Part shown: one piece after another, positions 1 to 10,719 of the stretch
How positions within the stretch are numbered: position 1 is the stretch's first letter
Layout: every line of letters starts with the position of its first letter
Source of the DNA: Liolophura sinensis
Taxonomy: Eukaryota > Mollusca > Polyplacophora > Chitonida > Chitonidae
Assembly (NCBI RefSeq): GCF_032854445.1
Contig: NC_088307.1
Span: forward strand, 4,838,001-4,902,000
Length of the DNA stretch: 64,000 nucleotides
Direction: 5' to 3'
Translations under genes and position numbers: made by a program
Notes under the pieces: model-generated
The model's database searches: none
The model's input: only the letters and a program-made list of their open reading frames with translations
What the model was told of the DNA's origin: nothing

Positions 1-375
1 ATTAGGTTGCATGTACGTGTAATGTGCCTCCTTGTTGCAGGACGGATTTCCACCGCTCTTTTATTTAGTGCTGCTTCACTGAGACGACTTACCGAAGGTA
101 AGTAAGCCGCCCCGCCCGAGCCATTATACTGATACGGGTCAACCAGTCGTTGCACTATCTCCTTCATGCTGAACGCCAAGCGAGGAAGTTACAACTTCCT
201 CTTTTAAAGTCTTAGGTGTGACTCGATCAAGGATTGATCCTGGATCTACCAGTCCCGAAGCGGACCAGGCAAGGAAGTTACAACTTCCTCTTGTAAGGTC
301 TTAAGTGTGACCCTGGATCTACCGCTCCCTAAGCGGACGCTCTAGCAACTGTGCTATCGGGGCCGGTGATATCTA
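1..375 (-). mobile_element. tRNA-headed SINE (type 2), minus strand, with internal duplication
   Basis: The reverse complement matches the type 2 SINE at 18484-18830: GGCGGCTTACTTGCCTTCGG, AGTGGTGGAAATCCGTCCTG. The tRNA-like head near 300-370 has an A-box-like ATAGCACAGTTGCTAGAGCG. The block AGGAAGTTACAACTTCCTCT occurs twice (184-203 and 272-291 region), showing an internal tandem duplication of about 90 bp. Confidence 0.7.
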
Positions 376-869
376 ATCGAAATCAACAATGCACATTCAT
401 TTCACAAATGATGTAGGCCATGCAGAACCGTGTAGGCCTATCTATTTTAGCCGTTGGCTAAGAAGAGTTTGAGTTATACATGCAGGATATTTTTATTTAT
501 CTCTAAAGTGTTCATAAGAAAGTCATAAGTTAGCTATAGTTTATTACCTTGTTAGACTTAGCAAGGTGTAATGTGTTAGCTAGTTAGGACGCGAATTAAT
601 TTGTTAGTTAGTTACTTTCTTTTGAGCGCAAAAAACTGCCCCAGAAAAAGCCAACGCGGGTATACCGGACTCGAACCCACGCCATCTTTATGAGCGATCA
701 CCTATACTAGCGACCGGGTTATAGCTGAGTGCTTAAAGCGTTTGAAAACGAAGAAATCTGTAAGTCTGTAACTTACACAGACTGTGTACAGTTAACTTGC
801 CAAAGATCGGTGGTTTACCTCTGCGAATTTCGGTTTACTCCGCTTATTATACTGACAGCCTTTGTAGAA
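376..869. other. Non-coding stretch, nothing recognised
   Basis: AT-rich sequence without a supported exon. Short phrases near 660-720 (TATACCGGACTCGAACCCAC) look like the end of a tRNA-derived SINE head on the minus strand, but no whole element can be drawn. Confidence 0.4.
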
Positions 870-1760
870 GTCGCAAAAAGATACAAGTGGCAATGACCTT
901 ATTCGCTAGGTTTGGGTGATGATATAAATAAAGAAGATACAAGTGGCAATCTTATTCGCTAGGCCTGGGTGAAGATATAAATTAGGAAGATACAAGTGGC
1001 AATGACGTTATTCGCTAGGATGATATAAATAAAGAAGATACAAGTGGCAATGACGCTATTCTCTAGGCCTGGGTGATGATGTAAATAAAAAAGATACAAG
1101 TGGCAATGACTTTATTCGCTAGGTCTGGGTGAAGATATAAATTAAGAAGATACAAGTGGCAATGACTTTATTCGCTAGGTCTGGGTGATGATATAAATAA
1201 AGAAGATACAAGTGGCAATGACGTTATTCTCTAGGCCTGGGTGATGATATCAATAAAAAAGATACAAGTGGCAATGACTTTATTCGCTAGGTCTGGGTGA
1301 AGATATAAATTAAGAAGATACAAGTGGCAATGACCTTATTCGCTAGGTCTGGATGATGATATAAATAAAAAAGATACAAGTGGCAATGACTTTATTCGCT
1401 AGGCCTGGGTGATGATATAAATAAAAAAGATACAAGTGGCAATGACTTTATTCGCTAGGCCTGGGTGATGATATAAATAAAAAAGATACAAGTGGCAATG
1501 ACCTTATTCGCTAGGTCTGGGTGATGATATAAATAAAAAAGATACAAGTGGCAATGATTTTATTCGCTAGGCCTGGGTGATGATATAAATAAAAAAGATA
1601 CAAGTGGCAATGACTTTATTCGCTAGGCCTGGGTGATGATATAAATAAAAAAGATACAAGTGGCAATGACTTTATTCGCTAGGCCTGGGTGATGATATAA
1701 ATAAAAAAGATACAAGTGGCAATGACGTTATTCGCTAGGCCCGGATGATGATATTAATGT
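870..1760. repeat. 56-bp satellite, 16 copies
   Basis: GATACAAGTGGCAATGAC recurs at 880, 936, 989, 1037, 1093, 1149 and then every 56 bp to 1709. Units differ by CCTGGG/TCTGGG and GATGATATAA/GAAGATATAA variants. Two early units are shortened to 53 and 48 bp. Confidence 0.95.
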
Positions 1761-2411
1761 TACGGCCGACATTTATAACTCGTTACCTCTGATCACACAA
1801 ATAAAGAGATGAATATCAGTCGCTGCTGTCTATGTAGTTTGTGTTTGCAGACTTGAATACCAGTATACGTATAGACTTCACGTAGAGTCCAATATAACTA
1901 ATGACGTACAGTGTAGAGAGTAAAACAAGAGCAGCGACAACAGTATGATAGCTGGCAAATGATCTCCCGTAACCCTCAGGGGGTAAATTGAAGCCCCTGT
2001 CAATTTACTTCTGTCAGGGTTTTATTCTAACTTCAAGTAAATTTTTAAATAGTAGCATATTACACACCTTCTACATATAGCACCATAGCTTAAGCAGAAT
2101 TAGGTAAAAGAAATTGCACTGATGTTTACTGCAAGTTATTAGATATAAGTGGTAAAAAAAAATCACATTTAATACACAATAACATGAAAACACTCATCCA
2201 CTATTCACACTATTGCAATATTGCCTGAAGCAAAGAGATAAACATCTCCGTGCAACATCCAGTGTGAAACATTTCTAGTACGACAAACGTGGCCTTATAC
2301 AATTTTAATTTTAAAAGTTCATGGAAGCGGACGTCAAAACAGAGGTCGGAGAGTAATTTATTCAGTAAAAAAGGCAATGGTAGCTATATGGGTCTAATTG
2401 GTACAGGCACA

Positions 2412-2530
2412 TTTCTGTCCTCTGCTTACACACCGTGTCTAGTGTAACTTCTGTCGTCTGCTTACACGCCGTGTCTAGTGTAACTTCTGTCGTCTGCTTA
2501 CACACCGTGTCTAGTATAACTTTCTAGTAC
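2412..2530. repeat. 39-bp tandem repeat, about 3 copies
   Basis: TCTGCTTACACACCGTGTCT with AGTGTAACTTCTGTCG repeats three times; a single further unit lies at 2683-2710, 150 bp away. Confidence 0.8.
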
Positions 2531-3204
2531 GGTTGCAAGCAGCTTCATTTCTTGAGTCTTTTTTTAGTTTTGTTAATTAATTTGTGCATTTGTTTATTCA
2601 ACCCCGTATAGAATAATATAGTATATATATACATAAAGCAGGCGGAGGGGGGAAGGCGTTGGGGTATCTGACATGTAAACTTCTGTCGTCTGCTTATACA
2701 CCGTGTCTAATATTATGCACCTTTCAGTTTGCTTGCACTCCGCTTTGTTATACTGGATTTTTTTCTATTTCAATTAATGTCTTACTTATTATTCAGCTTT
2801 CGTTAAATTGCTGTATTCAAGAATATTGTATATGCCTTAGTAGCTTGCCGTGGGGTATTACTGACAAAACCTGGCTGACTAGTTATACTCAGAAGTACTA
2901 TAAAGTTAAAGCTTGATGCTTGACGCTGACGTCTGAAGTCCCAATGGTTTATTATTAGCTAGAATTAACGGTTCTGCCAACATCGACCACCCAAACACAC
3001 CCAACAACAAACGCACGCACATACGGGTCAAATACAAACTTCAAAGTACATAATTTATAGCAGATGCTGATAAAATTGCTACACCATTTTTATTTGTCAG
3101 TATACATGTACAGCCTTAGTACTATTTATATTCATCGCCATACACAGAAAATGTAGGCATGCATATCGCCCCCAAAGGCTGCCAATTTCTTTTTATATGT
3201 ATGT

Positions 3205-3545
3205 GTGCTTGGGGTTTTACAGGCTGTACTTAACAATTCTTCAGTTATAGGACGACGAGAAATCCTCAGGTGTGTGTACATGTGTCTTCTTGTGGCAGGG
3301 CGAATCCATGCCGCCAAAGTGCTACCGCCACTGAAGTATCATACCGAAGACACCAGACATGACACCCAGTCCCATTATACATTGACACCGGGCCAATCAG
3401 TCCTGTTTCCTCTCAGTGGTGAGGCGGCAATAAGTACTACTTTTGAAGTCTTTTTGGTATGACCCGATCCGGGTTTGATCTTCGGTCTCCCGGCTATGAG
3501 GCGGACGATCAAACCATTTGGCCACCGAAGCATTCAGTCTATAAT
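3205..3545 (-). mobile_element. tRNA-headed SINE (type 3), minus strand
   Basis: On the minus strand a tRNA-like head reads CGGTGGCCAAATGGTTTGAT then GATCAAACCCGGATCGGGTC. It pairs with the plus-strand copy at 30275-30620 (CCGGTGTCAGTATAATGTGA and the TGGTGTCTT phrases). Short ORFs here on both strands are element sequence. Confidence 0.6.
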
Positions 3546-3687
3546 GAGTGTATTTCAGTATACTGAGAACCTAGTGCAGTTACTCGTACTTGTACTGTAC
3601 TTTTTCTTGATCTACTCCATTTGTATTTTGTCAAGTATTTATAGTACTTGTTATTTATCTTTATAGACATGGCCTATTGTAGTAGCG

Positions 3688-3828
3688 TCTGTCAGCAACC
3701 TGTGGATGGTCGTGGGTTTCCCCACTCAGCCCGGTTTCCTCCCACCATAATGCTGGTCGCCGTCGTATAAGTGAAATATTCTTGAGTACGGCGTAAAACA
3801 CCAACCAAATAAATAAATATTGTAGTAG
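3688..3828 (+). mobile_element. SINE type 1, 3' module alone, with perfect target duplication
   Basis: It begins TCTGTCAGCAACCTGTGGAT and ends in the family tail GTAAAACACCAACCAAATAA. ATTGTAGTAGCG flanks it at 3676-3687 and 3829-3840, a perfect 12-bp target-site duplication, so the half element inserted as such. Confidence 0.85.
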
Positions 3829-3879
3829 CGATCTAGAAGACATTTCATGGCCCTGAATTTCTAGTATCGTACTACTTAC

Positions 3880-3931
3880 CTGCCTCTAAAGCTGTGGCTG
3901 GACCGAATAACACGATCCCCATGTAAAATGT
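3880..3931 (-). CDS. SLC5 symporter exon 3
   Basis: 52 nt, phase 0 in and phase 1 out, with acceptor tttgcag and donor gcag|gtaagta. It encodes TFYMGIVLFGPATALEA, the membrane segment that follows exon 2 in the family. The intron before it is about 4.6 kb and holds one full SINE. The SINE beside it at 3688-3828 lies just past its donor. Confidence 0.85.
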
Positions 3932-6900
3932 CTGCAAAGAAGCACAACAAAATCTGTCATAAAGCTTTATATTTAAAGGTGGTGAAACATTAAGATTATA
4001 AACAGCTCAGGTGGAAGAATTAGTTGTGAACATGGTCTTGAATATTTTTTTCGATTTTTCTTAAAAGAAACTAGGACACATGAAAAAAATTTTTTGTATG
4101 GTGGGTATTTGGGACCAGCGTTTAGTATATATAGTTGTTATACATGTATATAGTTGTTTAATGAATATATGTACCCTGGAATTTAGTATTTTCAGCTAAA
4201 AATGTGTTCACCCTAATTTTTATCAAATTTATATTTTTGATATAGTCTTAAATATTATCATAATTCAGATTAAATGCATATGTTTAGATGTAAGCAACAA
4301 ATATAAATTCAAACAAATTGATGAGACACGCGTCACGTCCTTATTTAAAGCATTATTATGCAACGACGATAAATACCAAAAGGTGGTACCAAATACCCAC
4401 TGTACAAAAATAGTTTCAAATACCCTTTTCTCCTGAAAAAAACGAAAAAAAAATATTAAAGACCTTATATGCAAATAAGTTTTGACGCTCTTTCATCTAA
4501 TTTTGGCATCATTTTATATTTTATTGAAGTGCTCCTGGGAGCAAGATTGAAAACCATTGTTTAAAGGCTTTATAACCCGGTAAAAGGAGAACAAAGAACA
4601 ATTTTTTTTCTATTTTATGTGAAAAGATCAAATCAAAAGTATTCATTACGGGGCTGACATTATGACGTCATTTTGACATTATGACGTCAGGCCATCAGGA
4701 CTGATAGACATGGGTGCTGGAAAATGCGTCTGAGTGCTAACGCACGTGCTGAAGTAAACATTTTTTTTTTAAGTTTTCTAGACAAGAAGGAATAAATATA
4801 CATTTTAAAAAGTGGTTACACGACATTCCGACCTATTGTAAGAGGATAATGGAAAGTCAATGATAAATGGAGTCATCTTTATGCCCATGGTTGGGGGGCC
4901 AATATACAGGCTTGTGTGAGTAAACAAAGTGTCAATGTTTTTGGGGGTGTTTTTTTTTGTGACATATATATGCATGTGTGTATGTATGTATGTATGTATG
5001 TATGTATATATGGGGTTTTGGCCACTAGGTTATAGTCTCAAAAGAGTCTGAGTACGGCGTAAAACACCAATTAAATAAATAAATAAATCAAAGGAATCAT
5101 TGCTTAGCAACCATAGCAGATTTCCATTCTAGTGATCTCATTTAATATTTTTGTTTTGCACCCAAGGAAGTGAATGTTATTTATGCAAGCGGACATCGGG
5201 GTAAAGAGAGTAAAGTAAACTGACACAACAACTTGCGTTGTTTTCATTCCACGCAGAAATGTGTTACTCTAGCACAAACGTGTTAAATAATTGTGAAGTA
5301 CATACATGTTTGTGTTACAAATTAATGAAACACAAACAAGACCCTTGTGTTGATTCAACACAAGATATTGGGGGTGGCCAGAGCACAAGTTTGTGCTCAT
5401 ACAACACAGGTGTTTTTTGTGTGTACGGTATTATCAGAATACAATTCACTAATAAGAATAGCTTAACTGTTATATGTCACTTTTCTTATCACATTATCAA
5501 TAGTACATGACTAGTTGCAATGACCTTTGACCTTGACTTTATGTCACATTATTCTTACAAAATCTTACACACATGTATTCTACTGGGAAACTGAGACCAA
5601 GCAATTCCAAACACTGCCGTCAGTGTTAAGTTTTTGTGCAGCCTGCGTGTTTTATGAGAGTGCGCGTCCCAAAATGTGATGTACAACACCAAAGAACAAA
5701 AGAGCACATACAAACGTAGCTTCCAAAAGCTATATAAAAGGTCGCAAGGAATTCTGCAGATACCCAATGAGTTAACACAGTGTCCAACACTACATATATA
5801 TATCTAAAATACTTATTTGTTAATTTTCCATTACCCTTTTTTGTCTATGCTGCTCAGCCATAATTATTTTTCACCAATCATGAATTGATATTAATTTACT
5901 TTCATTAGTTCACTTTCAACAAGTCGCAGCCGAAACATCGAGACCTGGATTCGAACACGCGATCTCACTGGACAGTGACCCGATAGTCATAGCAAGCCAG
6001 AGTTTTAATCGCCTTCAGCCAGTGATCTCCACCTCTCTACCCCTTGTCATCACAAAAAAATTATCAAAATTAATTTCCATAATTCACCAGTAAAATGATC
6101 AAACTGGGCTTTACTGTCTAAACACGTATTAGGTTTAATACGTTGTGTTATGTAATATGCCGGCTGTTATCTACGTATATATGTCTGTCATACATTGGCA
6201 TACATGAATACAAGTATATACGCCCGTGTTCATACCACCTTTAGATCTTCACCATACATGTCACAACTGATAAAACAAATTTAATCCAGCTAAAGTGTAT
6301 TGGGCCAACGTAGAGCAAGCTGTCGGCACACTATTTCATTTTATTTGCTAGTACTGGATGTATCCAGTTTGACTTGTTTAACGTTATACTCATGAGATTT
6401 TATACGAAGGGGATCACTTTAATGGATACAGTCAGTCCGAGTGCCGGAGAAAACCAGCGGCCTTTGGCATGTTACTGACAAACTTTCCCACTTTTGACTT
6501 GCGTGTATAGACTGGAGAAAAACGAGCTGTCTTCAGTGAACGTCCATGTAAGTCCATGTAAACGGACACATGTCACAAGGGCTCTTTTTCCAATGGACAC
6601 AATGCGGAGTAGACACATATATTGAATGTCACAAAATGAGCATCACTGTAGCGCAATACCGAATGACACGATTCTCGTCCATAGCGCATTGTTAGATAGC
6701 ATGTCGCAATTCTGAATGGTATAATCCTGCGCTATGTCGCAGTGCTGAATGGTAAAACACTGGGCTACAGCTCAATGATGAATGGTACAACACTGGGTAT
6801 GGAAACAACTCACGCTTGATTGGTTAAAACTGATAACATGGCGGCGCTCTCGACTAAAAAGGTGCTTACTTTGAACTGCGATATCTGGGTAAATCAACGT

Positions 6901-9407
6901 AACAAGAATAAAACGATTTACTTTTTAAACTTTATGTGGGATACTTTATCGAGGCAAATATACACTTGGTCCAGCTTTGTCTTTTCTTTTACAATGGCGT
7001 CGCCCAAGGTCGAGTGTTGCCATGCTGTAGAGTATAACAGAATGGTCGTCTCTGTATACACAGGGGCGAAAACGTCGCATTATGGAAACAAACCTATTCA
7101 CATGCAGGGCAGGTGTTCTGGGTAAATATGACCCAGAATATGAAAATTAGGCGAGCATGACACAGCGAACCCGAAGAATAAGGAGTTATTATTGTAATTG
7201 TGATATCCTCAAATATTTGAGGTTGGCGCGTATATGTACTTGTTGAGCTTCGTTTGATACCCATATACCTACTTATGTGTACTGACCATGGAGTAAAACC
7301 ATAGATAAATGTAAGCAAGGCTAACATCATTGCGCCTACCTCATAATAACGAAGGGTTTTATTCAGCCCTGTCCTACATCTCCGCATAACAGCATGTTTT
7401 GCCAGTTTATCTGAGAGCTTGTAATACTTCTCCCGAAAGCTCGCCCCAGGTCACCCTTGTCCTCATACATGCTCAGACACGGCCTATGTGATGAGTACAG
7501 GTATCCCCCGCCCTCCCTCCTACTACCTATACGAGTGAGGAATGTCCTTAAATGGGACATTCCAAATCTAAGGCAACCTTGATTTATATGCCAACTGTGT
7601 TTGGCAGGTAATAGATATTTATTTGTTGACGCTATTTGGAGCAAATGAAGCTTGGTTGCACAGAGTAAAACTCTCAATCCCAATAAAATCTCAAAAGTAA
7701 CTGAAGATCTCTCTTACATGTCGAGTATAAATGTTGTCAGGGGCCTCTATGGCTCAGTTGGTTAGCGTGCTAGCGCAGCGTATTGCCCCAGAAGCCTCTC
7801 ATCAATGCGGTCGTTGTGAGTTCAAGTTCAACTCATGCTGGCTTCCTCTCTGGTCCTAAGCGGGAAGGTTTTGCACCAACCTGCGGATGGTCGTAGGTTT
7901 TCCCACCATAATGCTGGCCGCAGTCGTATAAGTGAAATATTCTTGAGTACTGCGTAAAACACCAATCAAATAAATAAATAAATGTTGTCAAATATGTTAA
8001 AAGACACTGTCATTCTGACCTTGACAACCCCCACGTTAAAGTGAAGCCTGCATGCTATAGCGGCGTAATAAGCATAATGAAACAGGGTTTCCTCATTTCG
8101 ATGGCAGAAGACGGGCTGCAACTGAACAGCAATGCACAACCATACTCCTGTCCCAGTGCCCTCTGCGGGATTTCATTTAGTTGCAAATGTCACCAAACCA
8201 TTAGATAAAAAAAAAATTCACCAAGTAGACAAAATGCACTGATCATTTCAATAAATTATGCAGGCGTCACTTTAACGTAAGGTCGTCTTGTCTCTCCCTC
8301 AAGGTCAGAATGACGTGTCCTTGACAAACATGACAACGTTTATACTTTACATGTAAGAAAGAAAGATCTTACTTGTAAGAGAGAGGTTTACTCTAGGGAC
8401 CCAAGTTGGATGTTCTATGCTAAAGAATTTAATCAGTATACACATCGTGCACTACGCTAGTTTATATAAGTCATCGATAAAAGCAAAATATGTATTCGGT
8501 GTAGATTGACTCCTTACCTGATTCAAGATACCCAGAATGGAACCCAAAATGCGGACAGCACGCGAGTTGTAACGAAGTTCCAGATACTGTGATTAGAAAA
8601 AGAAATAGGAAAATGCACATGTAAGATTGCTCAACGCTCAAGAAATTTCCACTTATATAAAGGCTACCACGTTTTACGGGTGGCGTAAACCTGAGTGACC
8701 GGAATGTACCACCGACCTTCGGTAGATATCTGAGGAACTTCCTGACTAAGAGCTGCCCTCTAAACAGCCAGATAACCACAGGATATAGTTCTATAACGAA
8801 TATTTATTTATTTATTTGTTTATTGGCAGACCTTCCCAAGCACGGTCGGAGAAGAAGCCAGCAGGAGATGGACTTGAACTCAGCGAAATCACAATGCTTT
8901 GGTGAGAGGCTCTTGGGCCATTGCGCCGAGGTGGTGTGCTAACCACCTCGGCCCCCCTCTATAACGAATAGCCGCTGACAATACACAATACCGAATGCGT
9001 GCGAAAACGTGGTTAAAATATGGAAGCATGCTTTGATTTATTGATCTCACCTCGTAGGCACTGGTAACGCCTAGTGGGTGGATTAGAGGGACGAACACCT
9101 GTGCGATGAAGAGTATGGAGAAGGCCAGTCCAATATGCCACATCCAGAATTGAGTACCGTAGCCATACATCTCGGCGGGAAATCCCAGCATCAACACAGA
9201 TGACTCAAACGACACAATCAGAGACAACGCCACCGGCCCGATCTTCATCTTCCGATTCCCCACCAGGTATTCCGACGTCGTCTTTTGACGCCCGCCAGCG
9301 ACGGCGAAGTAAATCCCAACGCCAGAGGAAATGGCCACCGTCAGCCCGAATATGACGTAATCGGCTACGTGGAAGGAGGCTCGCTCCCGTAATTCCAGTT
9401 TATCCAT
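3880..9407 (-). CDS. SLC5-family sodium/solute symporter, 5' part (3 exons, partial)
   Basis: This gene encodes the N-terminal part of a plasma-membrane sodium-coupled solute transporter. Coding exons are 9051-9407, 8518-8586 and 3880-3931, joined in phases 0, 0 and out at phase 1; all junctions are GT-AG. Visible features are the first transmembrane segment (HVADYVIFGLTVAISSGVGI), the SSS-family stretch TSEYLVGNRKM, a second membrane segment, and then TSAYE running straight into YLELRYNSRAVRILGS across the intron. YE(Y/F)LE.R(F/Y) is typical of SLC5. The third exon continues with FYMGIVLFGPATALEA, which resembles SLC5A8/A12/A6-type symporters (monocarboxylate or vitamin carriers). The start ATG has a good context (AACAATGG). 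Only about 159 of roughly 600 residues are present. The substrate cannot be decided from this part. The next exon was not found below 3880 and probably lies beyond the window. Confidence 0.88.
4654..4690. promoter_or_regulatory. Two consensus CRE palindromes (TGACGTCA) in a 19-bp direct repeat
   Basis: TGACGTCA at 4663-4670 and 4682-4689, each preceded by GACATTA. This is the CREB/ATF consensus. It lies in intron 2 of the symporter gene; regulatory function is only a possibility. Confidence 0.3.
4978..5010. repeat. TGTA microsatellite
   Basis: About seven tandem TGTA/TATG tetranucleotides, followed by TATATATGGGG. Confidence 0.8.
5042..5090 (+). mobile_element. SINE type 1, 3' end fragment
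   Basis: TCTGAGTACGGCGTAAAACA then CCAATTAAATAAATAAATAA: the last 50 bp of the SINE only. Confidence 0.75.
6628..6800. repeat. Degenerate ~36-40-bp tandem repeat
   Basis: Four diverged units around the phrase GTCGCAGTGCTGAATGGTA with ACACTGGGCTA; ends near 6800. Confidence 0.6.
7739..7984 (+). mobile_element. SINE type 1, full length
   Basis: tRNA-like head with A-box TGGCTCAGTTGGTTAGCGTG and B-box GAGTTCAAGTTC, body GGCTTCCTCTCTGGTCC and CAACCTGCGGATGGTCGTAG, tail GTAAAACACCAATCAAATAA repeated TAAA. It lies in intron 2 of the symporter gene. Confidence 0.9.
8518..8586 (-). CDS. SLC5 symporter exon 2
   Basis: 69 nt, 23 codons, phase 0 to 0, with acceptor atcacag and donor cag|gtaagg. It encodes YLELRYNSRAVRILGSILG, the conserved segment after TSAYE in SLC5 proteins. 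No open reading frame tool would list it because it is short. Confidence 0.9.
8791..8958 (-). mobile_element. SINE type 1, 5' module alone with tail, in symporter intron 1
   Basis: Minus strand: head GGTGGTTAGCACACCACCTC, B-box GAGTTCAAGTCC, then GGGAAGGTCTGCCA directly joined to an AAATAAATAAATA tail; the whole 3' module is absent. TCTATAACGAATA occurs at 8790-8802 and 8958-8970, a perfect 13-bp target duplication. Confidence 0.85.
9051..9407 (-). CDS. SLC5 symporter exon 1 (start codon exon)
   Basis: 119 codons from ATG at 9407 to the donor GAG|gtgag. It carries TM1, the YLVGNRKM loop and TM2 (VALSLIVSFESSVLMLGFPA), then the start of TM3 with HIGLAFSILFIAQVFVPLIH. It ends in phase 0 after TSAYE. 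Reading on past the donor gives an artificial tail ending in SINE sequence. Confidence 0.9.
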
Positions 9408-9569
9408 TGTTTTACCTTGCTGTTACCCTCAGTCAGGTGCCACTGTGAACCTGTAAATTGTATAATGTAAGGAAGACTCCCTTATGAAAACAGTGTCGTA
9501 CGGAACCTTAAAGAGGCAACTGAGGAATCCTTTTTGGTTACAAATACTGTCGTTCCAAGATTCATTACG

Positions 9570-9646
9570 CAAACTATTTGAACTAGCAAATCCTTTGAAT
9601 TAGCAAACCTTTTGAATTAGCAAACCTTTTGAATTAGCAAACCCTG
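9570..9646. repeat. ~19-bp tandem repeat, 4 copies
   Basis: TTTGAATTAGCAAACC and variants in a row. Confidence 0.75.
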
Positions 9647-10469
9647 TAGCCATTTAAGAACCATTTGTGGCTTTAATCTGTCACCTACTATTTCGGTTCA
9701 CTTTAAATAATTACCATTAATGGTCAGGGTTCCTTATTCAATTCTTAGAAAAGTAGCCCTTTTGTTTTCCCTGTGGGTAATCCGGGTTTCCTCAACCCAT
9801 GACATTAACCGCCATAAAAATTCTTGTATGTGACAAAAATTCTTGTATCAACAATGAAATAAATAAATAAACACCTTGAATAGTTCCAGTGACAATCACA
9901 TGACGAATCACGTGAGGAGTGATGAAACCAATGTGAAGCTCCCCTACCCCCCTCCGTAAATAAACCCATATCATATACGGTTAACAGCTATAAACCATCC
10001 AGACATTACACAGGTGATGCCACAAGAGTTCTTCTGAGAGAAACATAGGTATATAAATCTGGTTCCACTTCTAAAATGGTTTTCTGCTGTATCACAGGAG
10101 GCATCAGGCGCAAAGAAAAAAAAGAAAACTACATACGCTGTGGAACTCGCCTGGCGTTCCATATGAGTAGGGTCTTGATACAGAACTGTAGCTAGCGTAC
10201 TGTTATAAACTATAGACCGGTAGACGGAGCGGCAAAAAGTGCCTTATATTAACACTGAAATAACCAGTCTTATTTGCCTGGACGCAAAATGCTATTAGTC
10301 TATGTAACATACAGATCTCATAAAATATATACGCTGTTTAAAATCCAACTGAAAACAGATCGAAAAGTGGAAAGTATTACATGTCAAGCCTGACTAAATT
10401 CATTTAAAGAATCTAAAGAGTACAGGTTTAAAATATATGTGCGTTTTCTAACTATACACGCAGTTCGTA

Positions 10470-10719
10470 CACTCAAAAACTGTTAATTTTAACATACAGT
10501 CTGTTGCTTGAGTGATACTAGAATGTATTCAGTTATAATTATAGCACAATATTCTGCCTTATTCAGCATAACATCCTGTTAGTTTAAAAGAAGCTTTACG
10601 GTGAATTAATTGAATATGTGTGTTAGATTTGACAATCTACTGCAATAGCAGCATACATTCTATAGCATCACTCAGACAACAGATTTTCTGTTAAAATTAA
10701 CATTATTTTTTTTTTAGTG
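10470..10719. mobile_element. Foldback (MITE-like) element, 250 bp
   Basis: The left end CACTCAAAAACTGTTAATTT is matched by the reverse complement of the right end; inside, GAGTGATACTAGAATGTAT on the left pairs with ATACATTCTATAGCATCACT on the right. The inverted arms are about 60 bp. Confidence 0.7.

Noticed and set aside
7739-7830. tRNA gene at the SINE head
   Set aside because: A and B boxes are present but no cloverleaf can be drawn, and the same head occurs in many dispersed SINE copies.
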